From contig JANQSD010000023.1 in assembly GCA_028284225.1 (NCBI GenBank), positions 1 through 64,000 on the forward strand: a stretch of 64,000 nt of DNA. The letters are read 5' to 3'. A program made the position numbers and the translations under genes. How positions within the stretch are numbered: the first letter of the stretch is position 1; every line of letters begins with the position of its first letter. Below, in pieces: positions 55,327 through 64,000 of the stretch. The notes beneath the pieces were generated by a model. The model was not told the DNA's origin. It was given only the letters and a program-made list of their open reading frames with translations, and did no database searches. This stretch comes from Arenicellales bacterium (GTDB lineage Bacteria > Pseudomonadota > Gammaproteobacteria > Arenicellales > JAHEKD01).

Positions 55327-55356
55327 GCTGTGGCTCTCGTCATAGAGGGCCACAGC
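55327..55356 (-). terminator. Hairpin after the small Thr/Ser-rich gene
   Basis: GCTGTGGC (55327-55334) and GCCACAGC (55349-55356) flank a 14-nt loop, 9 bp after the minus-strand stop of the 66-residue gene. The T-run is weak. Confidence 0.45.
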
Positions 55357-55364
55357 ATATCCTT

Positions 55365-55565
55365 CTATGGCATTGTGACTTTTATGTCGCCGTTCTTCAT
55401 TACAGTAGTGGTGCTTGATTGACCCGTCGAGGAAGTGGTCTTTACGCTTGTGTTACCACTGCTCCCGCCCGTGGTTACAGTTACTTTTGAGCCGTCTGCA
55501 TGTGTAGTCGTCGTGCGTGTTGCTCCGTCTGGTCCTTTTTCAACTTCAACATTTGAATCCGTCAT
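55365..55565 (-). CDS. Small Thr/Ser-rich repetitive protein
   Basis: A 66-residue protein without hydrophobic segments. It has an excellent ribosome binding site (AAGGAG 7 nt upstream) and a hairpin after its stop, so it is probably a real gene. About half of the residues are Thr, Ser or Gly, in short alternating repeats (TTTTHADGSKVTVTTGG, SVKTTSSTGQSSTTTV), which would favour extended beta strands. No family recognised; no signal peptide. Function unknown. Confidence 0.65.
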   Translation of the reverse strand: MTDSNVEVEKGPDGATRTTTTHADGSKVTVTTGGSSGNTSVKTTSSTGQSSTTTVMKNGDIKVTMP

Positions 55566-55970
55566 TATTTTCTCCTTTTAATTTTGTTTTGATTACCATT
55601 GTTAGTGGTTGAGCAAGAATAAATAAGTCACTTTTGAAATTCTGTTAATAATTTCACAAATCACTCAATTGTTTTTCTAATAAGGCCCAGGTACGGAAAT
55701 GATGAATGTATTGAGTTGATTGTGTCCTAGTTAGCCGAGCCACATCAAAGCTTAGTTACGGCAAAGCGTTATGCCGATACAATCAGTGTTAATGAAAATA
55801 GTGTTAGTAGATATTAGGGACGTACTAGATTTGCTACTTTAGAATTTATAAATATAAAAAACAGTCATTAAAAATTACTCAACTATATTTCCACATCCAC
55901 GTTTTTTGTATTTTCAATTTATTTATAGTTTAATGAAAATTAAGACGAGTAGATATTTCATTTTAAAGTT
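55566..55970. other. AT-rich intergenic region
   Basis: About 400 bp between the small gene and the HAD gene, with no gene seen. It must hold the promoter of the polyol operon's regulatory genes. Confidence 0.5.
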
Positions 55971-56645
55971 TTGATTAAATTAGTTATATTCGATTGCGAT
56001 GGAGTACTTATTGATAGTGAGTTTATCAGTGCTGTAGTTTTGATTAATGAGTTACGGGCTATCAATATTAAGATTAATTTTGATTATGTCTTAAAGAATT
56101 TTATCGGCCGGAGCTTTTTAGAAGTTGCTGCTCAAATAAATGATTCCTTTAATTCATGTTTGCCTTTGAATTTTGAAGAACGATATAGTAGAAAACTTCT
56201 TGATGAATTTCGCCAGAAATTAAAAACGACTACTGGTGTTGAAAAAGTCTTAAAGAATTTAAACGTCAAATCTTGTGTGGCTACAAGCAGTAGCCCAAAA
56301 CGTGTTGCTCGTTCACTTGAGTTTGTTAATCTCGATAATTTTTTTGGTCGAAATGTATTTACAGTATCCGAAGTGAATAAAGGTAAGCCAGCACCAGATT
56401 TATTTCTTCATGCAGCGCAGGTGATGCGTACTAAACCTGAAGAATGTCTTGTCATTGAAGACAGTATCTATGGTATTCAGGCAGCATATAGTGCGGGCAT
56501 GGAGGCCATACAATATACTGGTGGAAGCCATTATTCACAATCTTTGCGACCAAATGATATCATGCAGCCATCAGTTACTTCCCTTAAGTATTGGTCCAAC
56601 TTCTACTTAATCAAACCAGAGCTAAAAAGCATGTGTGGAGCATAA
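55971..56645 (+). CDS. HAD-superfamily sugar-phosphatase-like hydrolase
   Basis: The start is TTG, since the DxD motif begins at residue 8 and no ATG precedes it. A 224-residue protein with the HAD signature VIFDCDGVLIDSE (Asp8/Asp10), Thr/Ser motif CVATSSSPKRV, Lys in VNKGKPAPD and the acidic motif VIEDSIYGIQAA. The C1 cap region (20-90) is typical of beta-phosphoglucomutase/phosphoglycolate phosphatase relatives. In polyol clusters such enzymes can dephosphorylate sugar or polyol phosphates. It ends immediately before the SorC-family gene. Confidence 0.88.
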   Translation: MIKLVIFDCDGVLIDSEFISAVVLINELRAINIKINFDYVLKNFIGRSFLEVAAQINDSFNSCLPLNFEERYSRKLLDEFRQKLKTTTGVEKVLKNLNVKSCVATSSSPKRVARSLEFVNLDNFFGRNVFTVSEVNKGKPAPDLFLHAAQVMRTKPEECLVIEDSIYGIQAAYSAGMEAIQYTGGSHYSQSLRPNDIMQPSVTSLKYWSNFYLIKPELKSMCGA

Positions 56646-57611
56646 ATGATGAGCCGGAAAAGTGATAATGAAAGTAGTCGACTTGATGATGCAGCAAGAG
56701 CTGCCTGGCTTTATTATGTTGCGGGCATCACTCAGGATGAAATAGCACAGAGGCTGGGGGTCTCCAGGCAATCTGCTCAACGACTGGTTTCATTAGCGGT
56801 TACAGAAAAATTAATAAAAGTTCGGCTTGATCACCCCATTGCCCGCTGTATGGAGCTAAGTCAACAATTAGTTGAACGTTTTGATTTGCACCACTGCGAG
56901 GTTGTTCCTAGTGATCCTGAATCGGAATCTACTACATTAGGCATTGCCCAGGCAGGGGCTGCTGTCATGGAGCAATGCTTGAAATCGAAAGACCCTTTGG
57001 TTATTGCAATGGGTACCGGACGCAGCTTGCGTGCCTGCATCGAAGAGTTACCACCAATGGATTGTCCGCAACATAAAATTGTTTCTTTGGTGGGTAACAT
57101 GGCTAATGATGGCTCGGCATCGTCATATGATGTAATCATCCGAATAGCTGATACAGTCAATGCACCGCACTACCCGATGCCATTGCCGGTTATAGTATCA
57201 ACGCCTGAAGAGAGACAGCTGTTACAATCTCAAAAAATTGTGCGAAAAAATTTAGAACTAGCCAAGCAGGCAGATGTGACCTTTATAGGTATCGGCCAGA
57301 TGGGTGCTGATGCTCCACTTTATGAGGATGGTTTTATAACTAAAAACGAGTTGCGTGCCTTAAGAAAGGCGGGTGCAGTTGGTGAAATTGTGGGTTGGGC
57401 TTATGATAAAAATGGTCGAGTCATTGAGGGATTAACCAATGAGCAAGTGGCCAGCATCCAAGTCAAACCAAATAATAGAAAGCCAGTTTATGGTGTTGCT
57501 GCTGGCATTCACAAAGCCGAAGCAATTCATGGTGCGTTGAGTGGTAAGTTAATAAATGCACTGATAACAAACGAGATGACAGCACTAAAACTGCTAAAAG
57601 CTACCCTTTAG
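56646..57611 (+). CDS. SorC/DeoR-type sugar-binding transcriptional regulator
   Basis: A 321-residue protein. The N-terminal HTH is ITQDEIAQRLGVSRQSAQRLVSLA (about 30-55). The effector domain (about 70-320) is of the sugar-phosphate-isomerase-like SorC type, with VIAMGTGRSLRACIEELP and TFIGIGQMGADAPLYEDGF. It begins directly after the HAD stop and precedes the ABC operon. It probably responds to a phosphorylated polyol or sugar. Its likely sites are direct repeats 19 bp apart in the promoter at 57687-57713. Confidence 0.93.
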   Translation: MMSRKSDNESSRLDDAARAAWLYYVAGITQDEIAQRLGVSRQSAQRLVSLAVTEKLIKVRLDHPIARCMELSQQLVERFDLHHCEVVPSDPESESTTLGIAQAGAAVMEQCLKSKDPLVIAMGTGRSLRACIEELPPMDCPQHKIVSLVGNMANDGSASSYDVIIRIADTVNAPHYPMPLPVIVSTPEERQLLQSQKIVRKNLELAKQADVTFIGIGQMGADAPLYEDGFITKNELRALRKAGAVGEIVGWAYDKNGRVIEGLTNEQVASIQVKPNNRKPVYGVAAGIHKAEAIHGALSGKLINALITNEMTALKLLKATL

Positions 57612-57686
57612 AATCCGGGTATTTTTTCTATCTAAATTTAAAAACTGTTAAGAAACAATTGACAATTAGCGCACTAATATTGAATA

Positions 57687-57713
57687 ATTGCTCATATTAA
57701 GGGCAATTGCTCA
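57687..57713 (+). promoter_or_regulatory. Candidate SorC operator in polyol ABC promoter
   Basis: ATTGCTCA occurs at 57687-57694 and 57706-57713 (19-bp period), with further TTGC/GCAA symmetry around them. It lies 39 bp before the binding-protein start. Confidence 0.45.
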
Positions 57714-57751
57714 GTATTTTGTTGCAATTTAATTCATAACAGGAGGACGAT

Positions 57752-59065
57752 ATGAAATTTATTTCCCGAGTTTTTGTCAGCGCAATTACTTTATCCTTTT
57801 TATCATTATCAGTTGCTGCTGAAACAATAACCATTGCTACAGTAAACAATGGGGATATGATCAGAATGCAAAAGTTGAGTAGTGAATTCACTGTTGCTAA
57901 TCCTGATATTGAACTTGAATGGGTGACACTGGAAGAAAATATTCTTCGTCAACGCGTTACAACTGATATTGCAACCAAAGGCGGTCAATATGACGTTATG
58001 ACAATTGGAACTTATGAAGTGCCCATCTGGGCCAATCAAGGTTGGTTGTATGAGCTTGACAATCTAGGTGAGGATTATGATATCGACGATATCTTACCGG
58101 CGATCCGTGATGGGCTCTCTGTCGATGGGAAATTATTCGCTGCGCCATTTTACGGTGAAAGTTCAATGGTCATGTACCGCACCGACCTGATAGAGAAAGC
58201 AGGTCTGGAAATGCCCGATGCGCCCACCTGGGAATTCATTGCCGAAGCAGCCAGGGCTATGACTGACAAGGACAATGAGGTTTATGGGATTTGTCTGCGT
58301 GGTAAGGCTGGATGGGGTGAAAATATGGCCTTCCTGACAGCCACTGCAAACTCATTCGGTGCACGCTGGTTCGACGAAAATTGGACACCGCAGTTTGATC
58401 AACCTGCGTGGAAGGAAACGCTGGATTTTTATGTTGATCTATTGAATGACGCAGGACCTCCGGGTGCATCATCAAACGGCTTCAATGAAAATCTTGCACT
58501 TTTCCAAACAGGTAAATGTGGCATGTGGATTGATGCAACTGTTGCAGGATCATTTGTGACCAATGAAACCGACTCAACGGTTGCAGACAAAGTCGGGTTT
58601 GCGTTGGCACCTGATACTGGTTTAGGCAAGCGAGGCAACTGGCTATGGGCTTGGTCATTGGCAGTACCTGCAGGCTCAGCAAAGGCGGTGGCTGCTCAAA
58701 AGTTCGTTGGCTGGGCTACTTCCAAGGAGTATCTTGATTTAGTAGCTGACCAGGAAGGCTGGAAAAATGTACCACCGGGTACTCGACTGTCTCTATATGA
58801 AAACGAAACTTATCTGGCCGAAGCATCGTTTGCAAAAATGACGTTGGAAAGTATTCAAAGTGCAGACCCGACTAATCCGACGGTTGATCCTGTTCCATAC
58901 GTTGGTGTTCAATTTGTCGCAATCCCCGAATTTCAGGGTATTGCAACTACTGTTGGCCAGCAATTCTCAGCCGCATTAGCCGGAACAACTTCAGTTGACG
59001 ATGCACTAGCGAATGCGCAGTCTACAGTCACACGTGAGATGACAAGAGCTGGCTATATCAAATAG
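57752..59065 (+). CDS. Polyol/sugar ABC transporter substrate-binding protein (SBP family 1)
   Basis: A 437-residue periplasmic protein with a strong ribosome binding site (AGGAGG) and a signal peptide (to about residue 25, SVAA). The typical SBP_bac_1 segments are VTTDIATKGGQYDVMTIGTYEVPIWANQGWLYEL and FQTGKCGMWIDATVAGSF. The family includes mannitol/sorbitol-binding proteins (SmoE-like), a good fit with the mannitol-dehydrogenase-family gene at the end of the operon. It captures the polyol for the membrane complex encoded next. Confidence 0.92.
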   Translation: MKFISRVFVSAITLSFLSLSVAAETITIATVNNGDMIRMQKLSSEFTVANPDIELEWVTLEENILRQRVTTDIATKGGQYDVMTIGTYEVPIWANQGWLYELDNLGEDYDIDDILPAIRDGLSVDGKLFAAPFYGESSMVMYRTDLIEKAGLEMPDAPTWEFIAEAARAMTDKDNEVYGICLRGKAGWGENMAFLTATANSFGARWFDENWTPQFDQPAWKETLDFYVDLLNDAGPPGASSNGFNENLALFQTGKCGMWIDATVAGSFVTNETDSTVADKVGFALAPDTGLGKRGNWLWAWSLAVPAGSAKAVAAQKFVGWATSKEYLDLVADQEGWKNVPPGTRLSLYENETYLAEASFAKMTLESIQSADPTNPTVDPVPYVGVQFVAIPEFQGIATTVGQQFSAALAGTTSVDDALANAQSTVTREMTRAGYIK

Positions 59066-59156
59066 CTTTTTTCATGGATTCTAATCTAAGTAATCTAGAT
59101 AGCTCTGGCTAGTGTCTTCCACGCCTAGTCAGAGCAGTTAATCAGGAGGTTTTGAG

Positions 59157-60029
59157 ATGGCAACAACCCATACTCAACGTACAGCGAAATTGATGGTGTC
59201 CCCATCTATTATTTTGCTTCTCGCCTGGATGATCATTCCATTGGGAATGACCATTTATTTTTCGTTACTTCGCTATAATTTATTATCTCCAGGAACCGAG
59301 TCCTTTACCGGCCTGGACAATTACAAGTACTTTTTGACTGATCCGGCATTTTTTGCAGCGCTCAGCAATACCCTTGTGCTTGTGCTTGGTGTGTTATTGA
59401 TTACGGTTATCGGTGGTATATTGCTGGCGTTACTGCTGGATCAACCCATGTTCGGACAGGGGATAGTACGGATATTAGTGATTGCGCCGTTTTTTGTTAT
59501 GCCCACTGTGTCGGCCCTGGTGTGGAAGAATATGTTTATGAATCCCGTCAATGGGTTGTTTGCCTGGTTGGCCAAACTATTTGGCGCACAACCCTTTGAT
59601 TTTCTGGCTCATGCCCCGCTATTTTCGATTATTCTAATTGTGGCCTGGTCTTGGTTGCCGTTTGCAACACTAATTTTACTAACGTCGCTGCAGTCACTTG
59701 ATAAAGATCAAATGGAAGCAGCAGACATGGATGGGGCAGGTATGTTAGCTAAATTTTTCTACATTACATTACCGCACATGTCACGTGCTATCACCGTGGT
59801 CATCCTGATACAAACCATTTTTCTACTATCAATTTTTGCTGAAATTTTAGTCACTACTAACGGTGGACCCGGAACTGAAAGTACCAATATCGCGTTCTTG
59901 GTTTACTCACTGTCGTTACTGCAATTTGATGTGGGCGGTGGTTCGGCTGGTGGCATAGTTGCCGTCATACTCGCTAATATCGTTGCCATTTTTCTAGTGC
60001 GAATGGTCGGTAAAAACCTGGAGGCATAA
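59157..60029 (+). CDS. Polyol ABC transporter permease 1
   Basis: A 290-residue protein with six membrane segments and the binding-protein-dependent EAA loop (MEAADMDGAGMLAKFFYITLPHMS) before the last segments. The preceding TNTLVLVLGVLLITVIGGILLALLLDQ is typical of the MalF/SmoF-like family. A good ribosome binding site (AGGAGG) precedes the ATG. It pairs with the permease at 60034 to form the channel. Confidence 0.94.
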   Translation: MATTHTQRTAKLMVSPSIILLLAWMIIPLGMTIYFSLLRYNLLSPGTESFTGLDNYKYFLTDPAFFAALSNTLVLVLGVLLITVIGGILLALLLDQPMFGQGIVRILVIAPFFVMPTVSALVWKNMFMNPVNGLFAWLAKLFGAQPFDFLAHAPLFSIILIVAWSWLPFATLILLTSLQSLDKDQMEAADMDGAGMLAKFFYITLPHMSRAITVVILIQTIFLLSIFAEILVTTNGGPGTESTNIAFLVYSLSLLQFDVGGGSAGGIVAVILANIVAIFLVRMVGKNLEA

Positions 60030-60033
60030 TCTA

Positions 60034-60864
60034 ATGCAGCAAGCCACATTAAATCAAAGAAAAATTCTGACATCTGTTCTCGCATGGTTGATAGGATTAA
60101 TGATCTTCTTCCCTATATTCTGGACAATATTAACCAGTTTTAAAACTGAAGCAGATGCAATAGCGTCACCGCCCATGCTATTTAACTTCTCTTGGACCAC
60201 TGAAAATTACACAGAGGTATTAAGCAGATCAAATTACTTTTTGCACTTTATGAATTCAGTCATTATTTCAGTGGGCTCAACTATCTTAGCATTGATAATT
60301 GCAATACCTGCAGCCTGGTCAATGGCATTCAGTCCGACCAAACGGACCAAAGACGTTTTGTTATGGATGTTGTCGACCAAAATGTTACCGCCTGTTGGTG
60401 TGCTGATACCTATCTACCTGCTATTTCGTGAATGGGGATTACTGGATACTCGTACTGGACTGGTGATTGTGCTGACACTGATGAACCTGCCGATTGTGAT
60501 CTGGATGCTCTACACCTACTTTAAAGAGATCCCAGTTGACATTCTGGAGGCCGCCAGAATGGACGGTGCCAGCCTTAAAAATGAGATCATCTACGTGTTG
60601 ACGCCGATGGCGGTTCCCGGTATTGCCTCGACAATGCTGCTGAATGTTATTCTGGCGTGGAATGAGGCATTCTGGACGCTCAATTTAACAGCCGCAAAAG
60701 CTGCTCCGTTGACTGCATTTATCGCCTCATATTCGAGTCCGGAAGGTCTTTTTTACGCTAAGCTTTCTGCTGCATCCACAATGGCGATAGGTCCAATATT
60801 AATTATGGGCTGGTTTAGCCAAAAACAACTAGTACGTGGCCTGACATTTGGCGCAGTGAAATAA
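60034..60864 (+). CDS. Polyol ABC transporter permease 2
   Basis: A 276-residue protein with six membrane segments and the EAA loop [31 protein letters not shown]. The MalG/SmoG-like family usually begins with a short cytoplasmic tail, TM1 and a periplasmic TSFK segment, seen here as [11 protein letters not shown]. It starts 4 bp after the first permease. Confidence 0.94.
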   Translation: MQQATLNQRKILTSVLAWLIGLMIFFPIFWTILTSFKTEADAIASPPMLFNFSWTTENYTEVLSRSNYFLHFMNSVIISVGSTILALIIAIPAAWSMAFSPTKRTKDVLLWMLSTKMLPPVGVLIPIYLLFREWGLLDTRTGLVIVLTLMNLPIVIWMLYTYFKEIPVDILEAARMDGASLKNEIIYVLTPMAVPGIASTMLLNVILAWNEAFWTLNLTAAKAAPLTAFIASYSSPEGLFYAKLSAASTMAIGPILIMGWFSQKQLVRGLTFGAVK

Positions 60865-60875
60865 GGAGAAAATGT

Positions 60876-61880
60876 ATGAGCAGTATTCATTTAAAAAACG
60901 TTGTTAAGCGATTCGGTGAGGTAGAAGTTATTCCTCCGCTGGATTTAGAGATTAATGATGGTGAGTTTGTAGTATTCGTTGGCCCATCCGGTTGCGGTAA
61001 ATCGACATTACTACGTGTAATTTCTGGCCTTGAGGATGCAACAGAGGGCACGATTCATATCGATGACCAAGAGGCAACATCAATGCCACCGGGTGAGCGA
61101 GGATTGGCTATGGTGTTTCAATCCTATGCGTTGTATCCACACATGTCAGTCAGAAAAAATATAAGCTTTCCACTTAAGATGGCGGGTATGGACCAAAATG
61201 AAATAAATAGCCGTGTAAATGAGGCAGCCAAAGTTTTGAATTTATCAGACTATATTGATCGCAAGCCCGGTCAACTGTCTGGCGGTCAACGTCAGCGTGT
61301 TGCGATTGGTCGTTGCATTGTTCGTGAACCTACTGCATTTTTATTTGATGAGCCCTTGTCAAATCTGGATGCAGCATTACGTGTAAACATGCGCCTGGAA
61401 ATTTCAGAGTTACACAAGAATTTAAAAACGACCATGATTTATGTCACTCATGATCAAGTTGAGGCAATGACCATGGCCGATAAAATTGTTGTATTGCGTG
61501 ATGGCTATATTGAACAGGTAGGTTCGCCCTTGGACTTATATAATAAGCCGGACAATAAATTTGTTGCAGGATTCATCGGTTCTCCAAAGATGAATTTTTT
61601 CAGCGGTGATGTGGCTGCTCAATATAATGCAGATTCAATCGGAATACGACCAGAACACATGGATTCCTCGACTGAGAGTGGTAAATGGTCTGGGGTAGTG
61701 AAGGTGGCTGAACATCTCGGGTCGGATACATTTTTACATGTTGTGCTTGACGATCTGGGTGCAGCGCTGGTACGCGTGCCGGGTGATATGCCGGTAACAA
61801 CGGGCGATAGAGTATATGCAACTCCGCGTACCAATGAGCTACATCGGTTTGATGCACAAGGCAAGACAATCAAAAATTGA
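60876..61880 (+). CDS. Polyol ABC transporter ATPase (MalK/UgpC-type)
   Basis: A 334-residue protein. Walker A is GPSGCGKST, signature [13 protein letters not shown], Walker [13 protein letters not shown], switch His in [14 protein letters not shown]. The C-terminal TOBE/OB regulatory domain (about 235-330) contains IGIRPEHMD. It is slightly shorter than MalK (about 370). The good ribosome binding site and 11-bp gap point to co-transcription with the permeases. It energises import of the polyol. Confidence 0.95.
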   Translation: MSSIHLKNVVKRFGEVEVIPPLDLEINDGEFVVFVGPSGCGKSTLLRVISGLEDATEGTIHIDDQEATSMPPGERGLAMVFQSYALYPHMSVRKNISFPLKMAGMDQNEINSRVNEAAKVLNLSDYIDRKPGQLSGGQRQRVAIGRCIVREPTAFLFDEPLSNLDAALRVNMRLEISELHKNLKTTMIYVTHDQVEAMTMADKIVVLRDGYIEQVGSPLDLYNKPDNKFVAGFIGSPKMNFFSGDVAAQYNADSIGIRPEHMDSSTESGKWSGVVKVAEHLGSDTFLHVVLDDLGAALVRVPGDMPVTTGDRVYATPRTNELHRFDAQGKTIKN

Positions 61881-61974
61881 CAACAATATAGCATTTAGAT
61901 AACTCTATTAGATTCGGTGCAACCGAAAATCATCGTGATCCCCTGCAAAGCAAGAAGAGGATTGAGATATTCGT

Positions 61975-63444
61975 ATGAGCGTAAAACTTTCGCTTGATAG
62001 TCTGGGTCATATCAGTTCAACTGTTTCTAAACCCACTTACCTGCGTTCGGATCTTTCGCCAGGTATTGTTCATATTGGCACCGGTAATTTTCATCGTGCT
62101 CATCAGGCGTTGTATTTACACAGGCTCTTTGAGATGGGTATTGACTTCGACTGGGCGATTATTGGCTCAGGTATTAAGCGTTTTGATGAAGCAATGCGCA
62201 ATCGCCTTAAGCCCCAGGACTGGTTGACAACAGTTGTGGAACTGGACCCGGTTCGCTTGTCGGCAACGGTGAGTGGTCCGATGATTGATTTCATCCCGAT
62301 AGATCCGCAAATGTTAATCGAAACAATGGCGCAGCCAAATATTCGTATCGTATCGCTGACAGTAACCGAGGGCGGTTATTTTGTTGATGCTGAAAGCGGC
62401 GGATTTAACCATCAGCATCCCGATATCATCGCCGATATAGAGTATCCAGATTCTCCAAAAACCGTATTCGGAATCATTATTGCCGCTTTGATGAAACGGC
62501 GTGAAGCGGGGATACCCGCGTTCACAGTGATGAGCTGTGACAACCTTTCAGAAAACGGTCATGTGGCAAGACGAACAATGCTGGGTTTGGCCAAAAACAT
62601 AAGCGATGAATCACATGACTGGATTGCCAGTAATGTGACGTTTCCCAATTCTATGGTGGATTGTATTACCCCGGCAACAGGTGATCGCGAGCGCAGTATT
62701 GTCAGAGACAAGTTTGGTATTGAAGATTCTGCACCGGTCGTGTGTGAACCTTTTCATCAATGGGTGTTAGAGGACAATTTTGCCAACGGCCGGCCGGCTT
62801 TGGAAAAGGTTGGTGTTCAATTCGTTGAAGATGTAGCGCCCTATGAACTGATGAAGCTGCGTATCCTCAATGGCAGCCATGCAGCCATTTCCTACCCGTC
62901 TGCATTGATGGATATATACTACGTACATGACGCAATACGCGACCGGTTGATCAAAGGTTATCTCGATAAATTGGTTCATGAGGAAATCATTCCTACTATT
63001 CCGCAAATTTATGGTTTCAGTTTTGATCACTATTATGAAGTGAGTCTTGAGCGGTTTTCCAACGAAGCCATCGGCGATACCATTCCGCGACTTTGTTTTG
63101 ATGGTTCGAATCGCCAACCAAAATTCATTCTACCGACGCTACAGGTGCGACTTGATGCCGGTCATAGTGTTGAAGGTCTGGCACTGGAGTCTGCATTGTG
63201 GTGCCGCTATTGCTACGGTAAAAGTGACAGCGGAAGGAAGATCGAAGACAACGATCCACACTGGTATCAATTGACCTTAAAGTCAACCTTGGCAAAGGAA
63301 GACCCACTTGTCTGGCTACAAATGGATGATATTTATGGCCCGCTTTCGAATAATGCGGTTTTTAGAGGTGCTTTCACTAACGCATTAAATACACTGTGGC
63401 GTGATGGAACAAAAGCAACGCTTGAGGCTTATCTGTCAACTTAA
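61975..63444 (+). CDS. Mannitol-dehydrogenase-family polyol dehydrogenase
   Basis: A 489-residue long-chain polyol dehydrogenase. N-terminal Rossmann-type start IVHIGTGNFHRAHQALYLH (about 30-48), and the central catalytic region LMKLRILNGSHAAISYPS (about 294-312) with the Lys and Asn/His of the family. Members oxidise mannitol, arabitol, sorbitol or tagatose-type substrates to ketoses with NAD. The length and motifs suit mannitol 2-dehydrogenase (MtlK type), but the exact polyol is not determined by sequence. It ends the operon. No kinase for the ketose lies in the window, although the HAD phosphatase at 56 kb suggests phosphorylated intermediates. Confidence 0.92.
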   Translation: MSVKLSLDSLGHISSTVSKPTYLRSDLSPGIVHIGTGNFHRAHQALYLHRLFEMGIDFDWAIIGSGIKRFDEAMRNRLKPQDWLTTVVELDPVRLSATVSGPMIDFIPIDPQMLIETMAQPNIRIVSLTVTEGGYFVDAESGGFNHQHPDIIADIEYPDSPKTVFGIIIAALMKRREAGIPAFTVMSCDNLSENGHVARRTMLGLAKNISDESHDWIASNVTFPNSMVDCITPATGDRERSIVRDKFGIEDSAPVVCEPFHQWVLEDNFANGRPALEKVGVQFVEDVAPYELMKLRILNGSHAAISYPSALMDIYYVHDAIRDRLIKGYLDKLVHEEIIPTIPQIYGFSFDHYYEVSLERFSNEAIGDTIPRLCFDGSNRQPKFILPTLQVRLDAGHSVEGLALESALWCRYCYGKSDSGRKIEDNDPHWYQLTLKSTLAKEDPLVWLQMDDIYGPLSNNAVFRGAFTNALNTLWRDGTKATLEAYLST

Positions 63445-64000
63445 ATTCTGGTTGTACTCTTGCTGTTTATGTTTTCATTCAATTTGATACAACTATACTG
63501 CCTGTTTTTATTTTAACTATTGAGTATTAATCACTGATGTTTTGCTGTGAATTAGTTATGGTACTGATGATCGAAAGCTGCCTGTGTGATATTAACCTCG
63601 ATCAAAAATCAATTACTTGACCACGAGACTGATAAGGAAGCTGTGGAAATGCTATCACAACGAACTGAAGCGGATGATCTGCTGATTCTGGCAAAAGAAT
63701 TTATTCATGCTGATTTATATAATTAATCTGGAGAATCTTTGGTTAAAAATTGTGTGTTACACAATAATTATTACAGTGAGACGTATAATAAATTCAGGCC
63801 GTTTATCATTATGAATCTGGGATCAAGCAAAGTGGATGCCAGATGGTCGGCAGTAAATGCCGACCATGGCGTCCACACAGAGGAGAAGAAATCTATTACT
63901 CCAAATTTTGATTACACTGTTTATTGAGCTGGCTAATTCAAATTATTTGTTTTCGTGACAGGGTTTCCCAATGCTAAGCATTGCTCACAGCTTTATTTAA
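63445..64000. other. Right-end non-coding region
   Basis: About 555 bp with no supportable gene. Short frames at 63649-63726 and 63739-63927 show no family match, and their starts lack support. A small palindrome (CAATGC-TAA-GCATTG) lies near 63970. Confidence 0.5.

Noticed and set aside
63739-63927. 62-codon frame at the right end
   Set aside because: No family resemblance and no convincing start; likely chance.

Overview
The window looks like chromosome from a heterotrophic, probably marine, gammaproteobacterium. This is an inference from the content: two TRAP transporters, a tripartite tricarboxylate (TTT) transporter, a polyol ABC transporter, an LbtU-type outer-membrane porin, sensor/regulator pairs, and large SdrD-B/gingipain-like surface proteins. 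Base composition is moderately AT-rich by eye. The MocR/epoxide hydrolase block (14.4-17.2 kb) and the giant surface-protein gene look GC-richer than their surroundings. I could not run searches, so taxonomy and substrates are unverified.

Layout. 0-1 kb: the first eight codons of what looks like an IS3 OrfA at the left edge, and a LysR regulator. 1.9-11 kb: a truncated DUF11 protein, a 2412-residue surface protein (DUF11, ten SdrD-B modules, a very basic linker, an internal signal-peptide-like segment, a C25 protease domain) and a small protein with a lasso-peptide-type leader. 11.2-18.7 kb: a TRAP operon (P-M-Q order), a divergent MocR regulator, an epoxide hydrolase and an aldehyde dehydrogenase; two matching twin-repeat operators tie these together. 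19-26.7 kb: porin, CitB/CitA-like two-component pair, TctCBA and a beta carbonic anhydrase. 26.8 kb: a tRNA-Lys-like 3' half that may be an integration footprint. 27.3-37.4 kb: an AraC regulator, a second TRAP operon with a MaoC-type hydratase, and a PEBP/VOC/beta-hydroxyacid dehydrogenase/IlvD-Edd dehydratase/SAF-oxidoreductase operon; a 21-bp-period direct repeat precedes both operons.

37.5-42.8 kb: an OmpR-type two-component pair, an LbtU-like porin and two secreted proteins; a palindrome (ATTACCA-N2-TGGTAAT) is shared by two of the promoters. 42.8-45.5 kb is a decay island: a response-regulator pseudogene beside an intact sensor kinase, a peptide-exporter-type ABC ATPase pseudogene and a broken IS3 remnant. 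45.5-49.5 kb: a secreted delta-class carbonic anhydrase, a beta-helix secreted protein and a small secreted protein. 49.6-55.1 kb: a DadA-like oxidase, an amidase and an oligopeptide-type binding protein (a 143-bp MITE-like element lies between the last two), with a divergent IclR regulator. 55.9-63.4 kb: HAD phosphatase, SorC regulator, polyol ABC transporter (binding protein, two permeases, ATPase) and a mannitol-dehydrogenase-family enzyme.

The strongest observations are the three sets of paired operator-like sequences, which predict regulons directly from sequence; the SdrD-B/C25 protein with a second signal-like segment followed by an orphan lasso-type precursor; and the decay island, which leaves a kinase without its regulator.
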